From NCBI GenBank assembly GCA_014860665.1, contig JACZJI010000060.1, positions 55,647 through 119,646 on the forward strand: 64,000 nucleotides of DNA, given 5' to 3'. Under the pieces are notes generated by a model. That model was not told the origin of the DNA. It searched no databases and was given only the letters and a program-made list of their open reading frames with translations. Of this stretch, positions 35,552 to 43,133 are shown piece after piece. Position 1 is the stretch's first letter. Each line of letters begins with the position of its first letter. Position numbers and translations under genes: made by a program. This DNA comes from Bacteroidales bacterium. GTDB lineage: Bacteria > Bacteroidota > Bacteroidia > Bacteroidales > F082.

Positions 35552-36508
35552 ATGACCAGAATCAAAAATCTAATTCGACAGGGATATCTTACTCTTTTTC
35601 TTCTGATTGCAGCATTGTCGGCATCAGGTCAGTCTATGAATCGTATCACCAAAGAATACATTCACAAGTACAAAGACATTGCTATCAAAGAAATGAAATC
35701 ATACAAGATTCCAGCATCTATAACATTGGCACAAGCGATCCTGGAGTCAGGTAGTGGCGAAGGGAAACTAGCCCGAAGAGCAAATAATCACTTCGGTATA
35801 AAATGCCACGGATGGACAGGCAAAAGTATCAGAATGAATGATGATACAAAGCATGAGTGTTTTAGAAAATATAAAAATCCGGAGGCTTCTTTTAAAGATC
35901 ACTCTAAGTTTTTAAGAAAAGGAGAACGTTATGCCTTCCTTTTCAATTACCCTATAACAGACTACAGGAGTTGGGCTTACGGCCTCAAAAGGGCAGGATA
36001 TGCAACAAATCCGATGTATCCTCAACTACTTATCAATCTGATTCAACGTTACAAATTGTACCAATACGACCAGAAAGAACCGATAGAAATAGGAAGTAGC
36101 AGAGAATTTTCGGGGCCTTATATTGAACCTTTACCGGAAAATTTCGAGATTAAAGGTACAAATGTAAACAACAGACCATTTTACGTGAATAATGGTAGAA
36201 AACTGGTAATCGTTAAACCCGGAGATACATTTAAACAGTTGGCTTTTGACTTTGAAATCAGGTGGGGTAAATTAAGAAGATTTAATGATGTAACCCGCAG
36301 GTTCGTTCTTCATCCAGGAGACATTATTTATCTCCAGAGAAAAGCAGGCCGTGCAGCAAGGCAGTATCCATATCATATTGTAAAAGAAGGTGAAACACTT
36401 TGGCAAATTTCCCAGCTCTATGGAATAAGATTAAAAAAATTAAGAGCCAAAAACAATCTTCCCAAAAAATATCAGCCTCCAATAGGAACAAAACTAAGAC
36501 TACGATAG
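35552..36508 (+). CDS. Exported glucosaminidase-domain protein with two LysM repeats
   Basis: A 318-residue protein with a signal peptide (ending SASGQ), a GH73-type glucosaminidase domain (about 30-175; SITLAQAILESGSGEGKLARRANNHFGIKC, in part ILESGSGEGKLA with the putative catalytic Glu, then the later YATNPMYPQLLINLIQRY), and two LysM repeats (about 203-250, IVKPGDTFKQLAFDFEIRWGKLRRFN, and 273-318, HIVKEGETLWQISQLYGI). It should cleave N-acetylglucosaminyl bonds in peptidoglycan in the periplasm. The tail is strongly basic. The ATG at 35552 follows a promoter element by six bases. Confidence 0.88.
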   Translation: MTRIKNLIRQGYLTLFLLIAALSASGQSMNRITKEYIHKYKDIAIKEMKSYKIPASITLAQAILESGSGEGKLARRANNHFGIKCHGWTGKSIRMNDDTKHECFRKYKNPEASFKDHSKFLRKGERYAFLFNYPITDYRSWAYGLKRAGYATNPMYPQLLINLIQRYKLYQYDQKEPIEIGSSREFSGPYIEPLPENFEIKGTNVNNRPFYVNNGRKLVIVKPGDTFKQLAFDFEIRWGKLRRFNDVTRRFVLHPGDIIYLQRKAGRAARQYPYHIVKEGETLWQISQLYGIRLKKLRAKNNLPKKYQPPIGTKLRLR

Positions 36509-36596
36509 ACGGAAAGCCTTCATTTTCGGAATATTTAAGAAATTAAAGCGGGAAATTTCCTTAATTTTACCCATTAAAATCATAAAATAATCTGCT

Positions 36597-38018
36597 ATGT
36601 TTCATAAAACCATTTATACCGACAGAAGAAATCGGCTAAAAAAAGAACTGGGATCGGGGATTGCTCTGTTTCCAGGCAACGTCAATGCAGCTTTCAACTA
36701 TCCTTCCAATGAATATCACTTTAGGCAGGACAGTAATTTTCTTTACTTCTTTGGTCTTGACATGCCAGGGTTTACCGGCATAATCGATGTTGACAATAAT
36801 CAGGAATTCATTTTTGGAAACGATGTTGATATTGATGATATTATCTGGATGGGAAAACAACCTTTTGTTAAGGATCTTGCTGCTGAAGTTGGAGTCTCCA
36901 ACACTGCTCCATATAATGAACTGGCAAAGTTTATCAAGAAAGCTTCAGAACAAGGAAGAAAAATTCATTTCGTACCACCTTACAGAGGAGAAACGATCAT
37001 AGAACTTGCCAATCTTTTGGAAATTCATACGGGAGCAGTAAAGCAAAATGCTTCTGTCGATCTGATCAAAGCCGTTGTAAAACTCAGGGAAATTAAAGAT
37101 GCGCATGAGATTGCAGAAATTGAAAAGGCCATGCTTACGGCTTACTATATGCATACCACAGCCATGAAAATGGCACAGCCCGGAGTACTTGAACAGGATA
37201 TTGCCGGGACTATTGAAGGTATCTCGCTTGCAATGGGGGGACCGGTTTCTTTCCCCGTTATTTTGAGTATTAACGGACAAACTCTGCACAACCATGCACA
37301 TGGAAACATATTGGAAAAAGGACGTATGATGGTAACTGATGCAGGTTCAGAAAGCAGTTTGCATTATGCCAGCGATATAACCCGTACGGTTCCTGTAGGT
37401 GGAAAATTCGATACCCGTCAGGCCGAAGTTTATCAGATTGTTTTGGATGCCAACATGGCTGCCATTGAAGCCATCAAGCCGGGTGTTCTTTATAAAGATG
37501 TGCACTTCCTGGCTTGTCGTACCATTGTAAATGGTTTGAAAAACCTTGGAATTATGAAGGGAGACACTGAAGACGCTGTTCAGACAGGAGCTCATACACT
37601 TTTCTTGCCTCACGGACTAGGGCATATGATGGGACTTGACGTTCATGATATGGAAGGTCTGGGAGAAAATTTTGTAGGTTATAATGATACTCTTAAGCGT
37701 TCGGACCAATTCGGAACCGCATATCTTAGGTTGGCAAAGCCTTTAAAACCAGGATTTGTCTTAACTGATGAACCCGGAATCTATTTCATTCCGGATTTGA
37801 TTGATAAGTTTAAATCCGAAGGAAAATTCACTGAATTTGTGAATTATTCAAAATTGGAATCTTACAGAGATTTTGGAGGAATCCGTATTGAGGATGACAT
37901 TCTTGTTACAGAAAATGGCTGTCGCGTTCTGGGAAAACCTATTCCAAAGACTATTGCCGATGTAGAAAAGACAATGGCAGAACCCAGAGAATGGTTGAAG
38001 AAAGAAGGATTTATTTAA
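36597..38018 (+). CDS. Aminopeptidase P family metallopeptidase
   Basis: A 473-residue M24 peptidase that removes N-terminal residues ahead of proline. The N-terminal AMP_N domain (about 1-150) includes FRQDSNFLYFFGLDMPG. The catalytic pita-bread domain has the five metal ligands in order: Asp in TDAGSESS, Asp in ASDITRTVP, His in PHGLGHMMGLDVHD, Glu in TDEPGIYF and Glu in IRIEDDILV. All are present, so it should be active with two Mn2+ or similar ions. It is monocistronic and ends at a bidirectional terminator shared with the DUF190 gene. Confidence 0.92.
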   Translation: MFHKTIYTDRRNRLKKELGSGIALFPGNVNAAFNYPSNEYHFRQDSNFLYFFGLDMPGFTGIIDVDNNQEFIFGNDVDIDDIIWMGKQPFVKDLAAEVGVSNTAPYNELAKFIKKASEQGRKIHFVPPYRGETIIELANLLEIHTGAVKQNASVDLIKAVVKLREIKDAHEIAEIEKAMLTAYYMHTTAMKMAQPGVLEQDIAGTIEGISLAMGGPVSFPVILSINGQTLHNHAHGNILEKGRMMVTDAGSESSLHYASDITRTVPVGGKFDTRQAEVYQIVLDANMAAIEAIKPGVLYKDVHFLACRTIVNGLKNLGIMKGDTEDAVQTGAHTLFLPHGLGHMMGLDVHDMEGLGENFVGYNDTLKRSDQFGTAYLRLAKPLKPGFVLTDEPGIYFIPDLIDKFKSEGKFTEFVNYSKLESYRDFGGIRIEDDILVTENGCRVLGKPIPKTIADVEKTMAEPREWLKKEGFI

Positions 38019-38064
38019 AATCCAGCCCAACGTCTCAACCATTACATTAAAATCATAAATACAG

Positions 38065-38103
38065 AAATCCCGGTCACATCATCATTAGAAAAGACCGGGA
38101 TTT
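38065..38103. terminator. Bidirectional intrinsic terminator between the aminopeptidase and DUF190 genes
   Basis: A perfect 11-base stem, AAATCCCGGTC (38065-38075) and GACCGGGATTT (38093-38103), with a 17-base loop and T-rich flank on the plus side. It lies between the convergent stops at 38018 and 38125. Confidence 0.8.
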
Positions 38104-38124
38104 ATTTTTAGAGCACGCTCGCTA

Positions 38125-38490
38125 TTATTTTTTTTCTACAGCCTTATAATGAATAACCTCAGCTTTTTCGATTGTAATTAAGCCTCCGCAATTTGCCTCT
38201 TCGAAAATCTGTTCAAGAATTTTCAAAAATTTCTCAATCTTCTCTTCCTCATCTACTATTTCAATAATCAATGGAAGGTCTTCTGAAAGTCTCAGTATCT
38301 TAGATGTATGTATTCTACTTGTTCCGCCAAAGCCCATAATTCCTTTGAAAACCGTAGCTCCAGCCAAACCTTCTTTCTTGGCTTCAATAACAATTTTCTC
38401 GTAAACCGGTATAGAAGAAATCTTATCAGAGTCTCCAATAAAAATTCTCACCAGCTTGGATTCTCTCTTCATTTTCATATCAACCTGCAT
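38125..38490 (-). CDS. DUF190-domain protein (fluoride operon partner)
   Basis: A 121-residue protein of the DUF190 family, with a PII-like ferredoxin fold: KLVRIFIGDSDKI, GLAGATVFKGIMGFG, EDLPLIIEIVDEEEKIEKFL and GGLITIEKAEVI. Such genes often pair with crcB. It overlaps the end of crcB (38480-38490), so the two are coupled and share the fluoride riboswitch. An in-frame ATG at 38478 would remove the overlap and is also possible. The role in fluoride resistance is not established; a trimeric PII-like regulator of the channel is one idea. Confidence 0.85.
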   Translation of the reverse strand: MQVDMKMKRESKLVRIFIGDSDKISSIPVYEKIVIEAKKEGLAGATVFKGIMGFGGTSRIHTSKILRLSEDLPLIIEIVDEEEKIEKFLKILEQIFEEANCGGLITIEKAEVIHYKAVEKK

Positions 38491-38863
38491 TTAATGTTTT
38501 AGCTAAGATATAAGATAAAAAAACTGCTAGTAAAGTTAGGAAAATGTTAAGGCCAACATTCAAGGCAGCCAGGAAATATTCCGAATCACGCAATAAATTC
38601 ATCGTTTCGAAAGAAAATGAGGAGAATGTCGTAAAACCTCCACAGAACCCAACGGCAAGCATCACTCTCAATTCTGGAGACAATAATCGTTTTGCGTCAA
38701 AATAATAAATCAAAAATCCTAAAATAAAACTTCCCAGGACATTTACCACAAGTGTCCCGTAAGGAAATCCAAAAGGCAATATTTTCTGAGTAACACCTCC
38801 TACCCAGTACCTGAGTGTCCCTCCAAATGCAGCTCCAACAGCAACAAGAAAATAATTTTGCAT
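38480..38863 (-). CDS. crcB: Fluoride channel CrcB/Fluc
   Basis: A 127-residue four-helix membrane protein that lets fluoride leave the cell as a dual-topology dimer. Family marks are GGTLRYWVGG (first helix), GTLVVNVLGSFILGFLIYY with the pore-lining Asn (second), and GFCGGFTTFSSFSFE with the phenylalanine-box motif (third). It is preceded by a fluoride riboswitch and by a good Shine-Dalgarno (AGGAG, 8 bases before the ATG), and is followed by the overlapping DUF190 gene. Confidence 0.95.
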   Translation of the reverse strand: MQNYFLVAVGAAFGGTLRYWVGGVTQKILPFGFPYGTLVVNVLGSFILGFLIYYFDAKRLLSPELRVMLAVGFCGGFTTFSSFSFETMNLLRDSEYFLAALNVGLNIFLTLLAVFLSYILAKTLNAG

Positions 38864-38870
38864 AATTACT

Positions 38871-38952
38871 ACTCCTATTAAATGATTAAATATGTAGGAG
38901 TCATTAGTCCTGAAGATTCAGTAAACAGTTAAAGGCGAACTCCATCACCGTT
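38871..38952 (-). promoter_or_regulatory. Fluoride riboswitch (crcB motif) with Shine-Dalgarno-sequestering element
   Basis: Read on the minus strand, 38952-38894 contains the conserved blocks of the fluoride riboswitch in order: GGTGATGG, TTCGCC, then AACTG, and at the 3' end CTAATGACTCCTAC. It sits just upstream of crcB, the expected target. The 3' element ACTCCTA (38895-38901) is exactly complementary to TAGGAGT (38871-38877), which contains the crcB Shine-Dalgarno, with 17 bases between. This suggests that ribosome access is the regulated step. Confidence 0.9.
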
Positions 38953-38960
38953 TGAGTGTG

Positions 38961-38968
38961 CAAAAATA
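38961..38968 (-). promoter_or_regulatory. Promoter -7 element for the fluoride riboswitch-crcB transcript
   Basis: The minus strand reads TATTTTTG, 9 bases ahead of the first conserved base of the aptamer, so transcription would start right at the riboswitch. Confidence 0.6.
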
Positions 38969-39017
38969 ATATTTTATTTTTTGGAAAAACTGAGAATGTA
39001 ATAAACAAAAGCAACTA

Positions 39018-39470
39018 TTAATTTCGAAAATGGGAGTTCCCATTTCCTTTTGCTTCTGTATAGACATCCAGCTCCGGAGAATATGGCTTTATATCCAGCA
39101 AAGGGGTTCCGTCAAGCATATCAGCTCCTGAAAAATAGATCTTGTTCCCTTCAATTCTTTCCAAACTAACTATGGTCAATCCAATCGGGTTAGGACGATA
39201 TGGGCTGCGTGTGGCAAAAACACCTTTTTGCTGGTGATGATTAGGCGTTATTTGTGTGAGATTAAAACCTTCCGATTGATTAAAGTCAAAGATCAAAAAA
39301 ATATGACTATATTCAGTCAACCTATCCAAGCCTTCTACGAACTCCGGATTTATTTCAACCCAGCCATTATTGTTTGTTCCAAGCCTTCCTTGCCTCGGAA
39401 TATTTTCTTTGGTTGTAAAATCTGTATGAATAATACCGATTGGCTGAAGTACAATTTGTCTTTGTATCAT
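39018..39470 (-). CDS. trmO: tRNA (N6-threonylcarbamoyladenosine37-N6)-methyltransferase, TrmO
   Basis: A 150-residue protein of the TrmO/TsaA family, which methylates t6A37 of certain tRNAs with S-adenosylmethionine. Motifs are IGIIHTDFT near the N-terminus, IPRQGRLG, HIFLIFDF and the hallmark KGVFATRSPYRPNPIGLTIVSLERIEG (in part GVFATRSPYRPNPIGLT), then DGTPLLDIKPY. It lacks the C-terminal extension of the E. coli enzyme, which is common. The ATG at 39470 is chosen; a GTG directly before it is possible. The trxA-like gene ends 26 bases upstream on the same strand. Confidence 0.9.
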   Translation of the reverse strand: MIQRQIVLQPIGIIHTDFTTKENIPRQGRLGTNNNGWVEINPEFVEGLDRLTEYSHIFLIFDFNQSEGFNLTQITPNHHQQKGVFATRSPYRPNPIGLTIVSLERIEGNKIYFSGADMLDGTPLLDIKPYSPELDVYTEAKGNGNSHFRN

Positions 39471-39496
39471 CACTGTGTACTTAAATTTGCAATTTA

Positions 39497-39793
39497 CTAC
39501 AAAAATCTCTTAACGACATCCGACAATTGTTGTGCAGGGATAACACCGGCTTGTCGGAATTTCATCTCCCCTTTTCTAAAAATCATCAGAGTAGGCACAT
39601 TCTGAATTGCCCATTTCCTTGAAATTTCAGGATTTTTATCTACATCAACTTTCAAAATGCGAATCTTATCACCAAACTGTTGTTTCACATGTTTTAAGAT
39701 AGGAGGCATCATCTTGCAAGGCTGGCACCATTCGGCTGAAAAATCAATCAAAACCGGCTGATCCGCATTAATTATTTCATTGAATTTGCTCAT
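39497..39793 (-). CDS. trxA: Thioredoxin
   Basis: A 98-residue cytoplasmic thioredoxin, close to the family's usual 105. The active site is WCQPCK, in EWCQPCKMMPPIL, and the cis-proline segment is QNVPTLMIF. Gln follows the first Cys instead of the common Gly, which should alter the redox potential somewhat. An AAAAAGGAAA site precedes the ATG. The trmO gene follows 26 bases later on the same strand. Confidence 0.92.
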   Translation of the reverse strand: MSKFNEIINADQPVLIDFSAEWCQPCKMMPPILKHVKQQFGDKIRILKVDVDKNPEISRKWAIQNVPTLMIFRKGEMKFRQAGVIPAQQLSDVVKRFL

Positions 39794-39918
39794 ATTTTTT
39801 CCTTTTTAGGAGAAGACTCAAAAATCATTCCCAGAGAAAAAGCTGTCAAAATTTCATAGTGATTTTATAATTTTGGCAAACTTTTTCATAAAAAGCCCGT
39901 TAATTCTGAACTTTTATT

Positions 39919-39926
39919 ACATTTGG
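39919..39926 (+). promoter_or_regulatory. Promoter -7 element for the DUF4382-like lipoprotein
   Basis: TACATTTG, a perfect -7 match, 25 bases before the ATG at 39952. Confidence 0.55.
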
Positions 39927-39951
39927 CTCATTATTAACAAAAACTATTGTT

Positions 39952-40866
39952 ATGAAAGTAAAATCAACCCTAGTAATAATGGGCCTTTTCTTGGGTCTAT
40001 TTGCATGTTCTCGCAATTCAGGGGTTTTAGAAAATGCGAAACCTGTGCAAAACGCTGCCCTAAAATCGTCAGCTCTTGCTGATTCAAGTCATATGACATT
40101 TCAATTCAGGAGCATAAACAATTTGAAGTACGACGAAGCTAGGCATTTAAGCACCACTGTATTTGATTCAGCCGGTGGTTTACTCACTAAAATAACAGCT
40201 GTAAGGAAGGGAAACGTACGACTGGGAATCAAGGAAAAACGTGTTGTTATCTGGACCACACCTGAGCAATTCGACGACTTGCTTTACATGGGAATCGGGA
40301 TGATGGCAGACCTTGTGATTCTTCCGGTACCTCCCGGTACATATGACTATGTTATTGTGGATGTTTCTGACGGATGGGCAGCCAAAGACGGGAAGGTATA
40401 TCCTGTAATATTTCCAGAAAACAGGATGATCCTTCATTTTGACCCAGCAGTCATAGTCGGTGAACAATTATCGCCCGATCTTGTTTTTAATATAGACGTA
40501 AGTCATTCATTTGTACCAGTAAAAGGTAGAAGTGCTTATATATTTAAACCAGTTGTACAGGTACAGAATGTTACTACGAGCGGAAGTCTTTCCGGATGGG
40601 TGTATGATCAATCAGGAAATCCTGTTCTAAATGCACTTGTTTATGTAAATATTGATGGAAATATGTATCCCACATACACTTTTAGTCAGCCTTATGTGGA
40701 TCCACTCGGCGTTGTGTATTATCCCGGTCAATACTGGATACCGGGGATACCGGCAGGAACTTACACTGCATATGCTGAAAAAGACGGTTACGTGTCAGAT
40801 TCAACTCAGGTATCAATCCTTAAAGGAAATTTCTATTATCAAAATTTCGTTTTGAAATCTAAATAA
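39952..40866 (+). CDS. Lipoprotein with DUF4382-like and carboxypeptidase-regulatory-like domains
   Basis: A 304-residue lipoprotein (lipobox GLFACS, Cys19). Residues about 45-205 have the pattern of DUF4382: a beta-rich domain with VPPGTYDYVIVDVSD and the closing SHSFVPVKGRSAYIFKPVVQV. Residues about 215-304 form a carboxypeptidase-D-regulatory-like domain (GSLSGWVYDQSGNPVLNALVYVNIDG ... GIPAGTYTAYAEKDGYV; quoted in part GWVYDQSGNPVLNALVY). Both are surface or periplasmic binding folds. No ligand can be named. It is monocistronic, with its own promoter and terminator. Confidence 0.7.
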   Translation: MKVKSTLVIMGLFLGLFACSRNSGVLENAKPVQNAALKSSALADSSHMTFQFRSINNLKYDEARHLSTTVFDSAGGLLTKITAVRKGNVRLGIKEKRVVIWTTPEQFDDLLYMGIGMMADLVILPVPPGTYDYVIVDVSDGWAAKDGKVYPVIFPENRMILHFDPAVIVGEQLSPDLVFNIDVSHSFVPVKGRSAYIFKPVVQVQNVTTSGSLSGWVYDQSGNPVLNALVYVNIDGNMYPTYTFSQPYVDPLGVVYYPGQYWIPGIPAGTYTAYAEKDGYVSDSTQVSILKGNFYYQNFVLKSK

Positions 40867-40892
40867 AAGATAGATTATATACAAAGTATTTT

Positions 40893-40924
40893 GAGGGTGT
40901 CTAGAAAGGCGCCCTCTTTTTTTC
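40893..40924 (+). terminator. Intrinsic terminator after the DUF4382-like lipoprotein
   Basis: GAGGGTG (40893-40899) and CGCCCTC (40910-40916) form a 7-pair stem with one G-T wobble, followed by a run of eight T. Confidence 0.75.
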
Positions 40925-40958
40925 TTTGTAAACAGGCAAATCTAGATGTTATTGGATA

Positions 40959-41678
40959 TTAATCTAAACGCAATGCCCTCAAATACAACTGAATCGTATT
41001 TTGAAGCCCCAGGTAAAGAGCGTCTGTAATTAAAGCATGCCCAATGCTGACTTCCTTAACCCAGGGAATATTTTCAGCAAAAAAATGAAGATTATCCAGG
41101 TTCAGATCATGGCCGGCATTCAGTTCCAGTCCGACTTCACGTGCAGCTTTTGCAGCTTCTACAAAAGGGGCAATTGTTTTTTCAGGATCTTTTAAATAAC
41201 CAGAAGCATAACCTTCAGTATATAATTCTACACGGTCAGTACCGGTTAATTTTGCATGCTCCACCATTTTAACATCAGGATCCACAAAAATTGATGTACG
41301 GATTCCGACTTCCTTGAAACGCCCAATCACATCCTGCAAAAATGACTGATGTTTTATAGTATCCCAACCATGGTCAGAAGTAAGCTGAGTTGGGTCATCG
41401 GGGACTAAAGTTACCTGGTCTGGTTTAAACTTCAAAACCAAGTCAATAAACGATGGAACTGGATTGCCTTCAATGTTAAATTCAGTAGTGACTAACGGTC
41501 TCAGAAGCTCAACATCTTTATAACGAATATGCCTTTCATCAGGACGTGGATGAACTGTAATTCCTTGTGCACCAAATCTCTGACAATCTACAGCTACTTT
41601 TTGCACATCCGGTATGTTGCCGCCACGCGCATTTCTCAAGGTGGCTATTTTATTAATGTTGACGCTTAATTTTATCAT
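40959..41678 (-). CDS. pdxJ: Pyridoxine 5'-phosphate synthase
   Basis: A 239-residue TIM-barrel enzyme that joins 1-deoxyxylulose-5-phosphate and 3-amino-2-oxopropyl phosphate in the DXP-dependent vitamin B6 route. Family segments are [52 protein letters not shown] and the late [13 protein letters not shown] plus [16 protein letters not shown]. The length is usual. It has its own TACTTTTG promoter element. PLP made by this route serves, among others, the CysK enzyme encoded nearby; that link is inference. Confidence 0.95.
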   Translation of the reverse strand: MIKLSVNINKIATLRNARGGNIPDVQKVAVDCQRFGAQGITVHPRPDERHIRYKDVELLRPLVTTEFNIEGNPVPSFIDLVLKFKPDQVTLVPDDPTQLTSDHGWDTIKHQSFLQDVIGRFKEVGIRTSIFVDPDVKMVEHAKLTGTDRVELYTEGYASGYLKDPEKTIAPFVEAAKAAREVGLELNAGHDLNLDNLHFFAENIPWVKEVSIGHALITDALYLGLQNTIQLYLRALRLD

Positions 41679-41692
41679 TGTTTTATTTTTGT

Positions 41693-41700
41693 CAAAAGTA
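41693..41700 (-). promoter_or_regulatory. Promoter -7 element for pdxJ
   Basis: The minus strand reads TACTTTTG, a perfect -7 match, 14 bases before the pdxJ ATG. Confidence 0.55.
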
Positions 41701-41789
41701 CTAAATTAGCCTGTTGTCTGAAAAGTCAGAACAAACTTCAGAAACAAATACTGGCAGAAAAAAATTAAAATAAATCAATTTCAAAATCA

Positions 41790-42242
41790 ATGAGAGCAGT
41801 AATACAGCGTGTTTTAAATGCTTCAGTAACCATCGATGGGATAACTAATTCAAAAATTGAAATCGGTTTACTTATTTTACTAGGCATTGAAGAAGCTGAT
41901 AATCAGGAAGACATCGAATGGTTATCTGGCAAAATCTCGCGCCTGCGTGTTTTTGATGACGAAAACGGGATAATGAATCTTTCCATTCAGGAATCCGGAG
42001 GCGATGTTCTAATTATTAGCCAGTTTACCTTGCATGCAAGTACTAAAAAAGGAAACCGGCCATCCTACATAAAAGCTGCCAGACCGGAAACAGCAATTCC
42101 GCTCTACGAATCCTTTATTAAAACGATGGATTTAATTCTTGGAAAGCCTTCCAAGACAGGAATCTTTGGAGCGGAAATGCAGATTTCGTTGATCAATGAC
42201 GGACCGGTAACTATAATTATCGATACAAAAAACAGAGAATGA
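41790..42242 (+). CDS. dtd: D-aminoacyl-tRNA deacylase
   Basis: A 150-residue Dtd that removes D-amino acids (and glycine mischarged on tRNA-Ala) from tRNA. It starts MRAVIQRVLNASVTIDG and has the active-site segments SQFTLHASTKKGNRPSY and FGAEMQISLINDGPVTIIID, with the cross-subunit Gly-cisPro motif in NDGPVT. The length is that of the family. It lies in the gap after pdxJ in divergent orientation and converges on a thioredoxin-fold gene 12 bases downstream. No clear promoter is seen. Confidence 0.95.
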   Translation: MRAVIQRVLNASVTIDGITNSKIEIGLLILLGIEEADNQEDIEWLSGKISRLRVFDDENGIMNLSIQESGGDVLIISQFTLHASTKKGNRPSYIKAARPETAIPLYESFIKTMDLILGKPSKTGIFGAEMQISLINDGPVTIIIDTKNRE

Positions 42243-42254
42243 ATCCCTTTTCTT

Positions 42255-42683
42255 TTAGGATTCCAATGCTGCTTTTAGTCCTTTCAGCAGGACACTTTTA
42301 GTTTTTACACCTACAAATTTATTGACCATTTTCCCATCTTTGAAAATCATGATGGTCGGAATATTTCTTATACCCAGTTCTCCAGGAATACGTTGATTGT
42401 GTTGCACATCAAGTTTGCAAATTTTTGCTTTGTCGTTCATTTCATCTGCCAGTTCACTCACCACAGGTCCTTGAATCTTACAAGGCGTGCACCAGTCAGC
42501 CCAGAAATCTACAAGACTCACCCCTTTACTAATTTGCTTCTTAAAAGTAGCATCAGTAAGAATTGTCAGTTTTTCACTTTCAGGTTTCCCTGATCCCGAA
42601 CTAATTAACTTATACCGTTTGTAAAAAGAATAAGCCAGCCAAATTGCAAGTAATGCTACCAGAATCCAAACATATCCGTTCAT
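42255..42683 (-). CDS. Membrane-anchored thioredoxin-fold protein
   Basis: A 142-residue protein with an N-terminal membrane helix (about 4-20, YVWILVALLAIWLAYSFY), a short linker, and a thioredoxin domain with WCTPCK (in FWADWCTPCKIQGPVV) and cis-Pro in RNIPTIMIF. The orientation of the helix (short N-terminus, then KRYK) would leave the domain in the cytoplasm; the opposite is also possible. Its start overlaps the stop of the upstream thioredoxin-fold gene as ATGA, so the two are coupled. Confidence 0.85.
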   Translation of the reverse strand: MNGYVWILVALLAIWLAYSFYKRYKLISSGSGKPESEKLTILTDATFKKQISKGVSLVDFWADWCTPCKIQGPVVSELADEMNDKAKICKLDVQHNQRIPGELGIRNIPTIMIFKDGKMVNKFVGVKTKSVLLKGLKAALES

Positions 42684-43003
42684 AAAATTTGTTGTTTTAT
42701 TTGATTAATTAAATATTCTTTACTTTGTATACCAGGCATTTGAGCTTTAATTTCACCATCCATCATGACAATCAGAAAAGGAATGTTCCGAACTCCAAAC
42801 TGATCCGATAATAATCGGTTATCACTAACATCAATTTTTCCGATTGAAACTCTATCACCAAACAGGATGGATATCTCTTCATAAATTATGTCCTGAGCTT
42901 TACAAGCTGTACACCAATCAGCCCAGAAATCCACTAACCACAATCCCTTATTAAGATTCTGTTTCCAATTTACGAAGTTGATATTTATAAAACTCGTTTC
43001 CAT
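42680..43003 (-). CDS. Thioredoxin-fold protein with WCTACK active site
   Basis: A 107-residue protein with a thioredoxin fold and the active site WCTACK (in FWADWCTACKAQDII) and cis-Pro in RNIPFLIVMM. Ala before the second Cys, in place of Pro, is unusual for thioredoxin and usually makes the site more oxidising. It is coupled by a 4-base overlap to the membrane-anchored thioredoxin-fold gene; the pair may pass electrons to one another. A TAACTTTG element ends seven bases before the ATG. Confidence 0.85.
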   Translation of the reverse strand: METSFININFVNWKQNLNKGLWLVDFWADWCTACKAQDIIYEEISILFGDRVSIGKIDVSDNRLLSDQFGVRNIPFLIVMMDGEIKAQMPGIQSKEYLINQIKQQIL

Positions 43004-43010
43004 GAATGTG

Positions 43011-43018
43011 CAAAGTTA
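43011..43018 (-). promoter_or_regulatory. Promoter -7 element for the thioredoxin-fold pair (nearly leaderless)
   Basis: The minus strand reads TAACTTTG, a perfect -7 match, with only seven bases to the ATG at 43003. Confidence 0.5.
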
Positions 43019-43063
43019 CGCCAACTTCTGTTTTCTTCAGAAAGGACAACATCCTATCATCTA

Positions 43064-43133
43064 ATTTAGAAATCCCTCTAAACAATATATCTAATCCATC
43101 TTTCGACCTTTGGGTTTGGATAAATTTCTAAAT
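43064..43133. repeat. Inverted repeat overlapping the cysE stop codon
   Basis: ATTTAGAAAT (43064-43073) and ATTTCTAAAT (43124-43133) are perfect inverted copies 50 bases apart. The second arm covers the cysE stop. The spacing is too wide for a typical terminator. Confidence 0.3.

Noticed and set aside
42241..42263. GAATCC/GGATTC hairpin between dtd and the thioredoxin-fold gene as terminator
   Set aside because: Short stem that overlaps both coding ends and lacks a clear T run.
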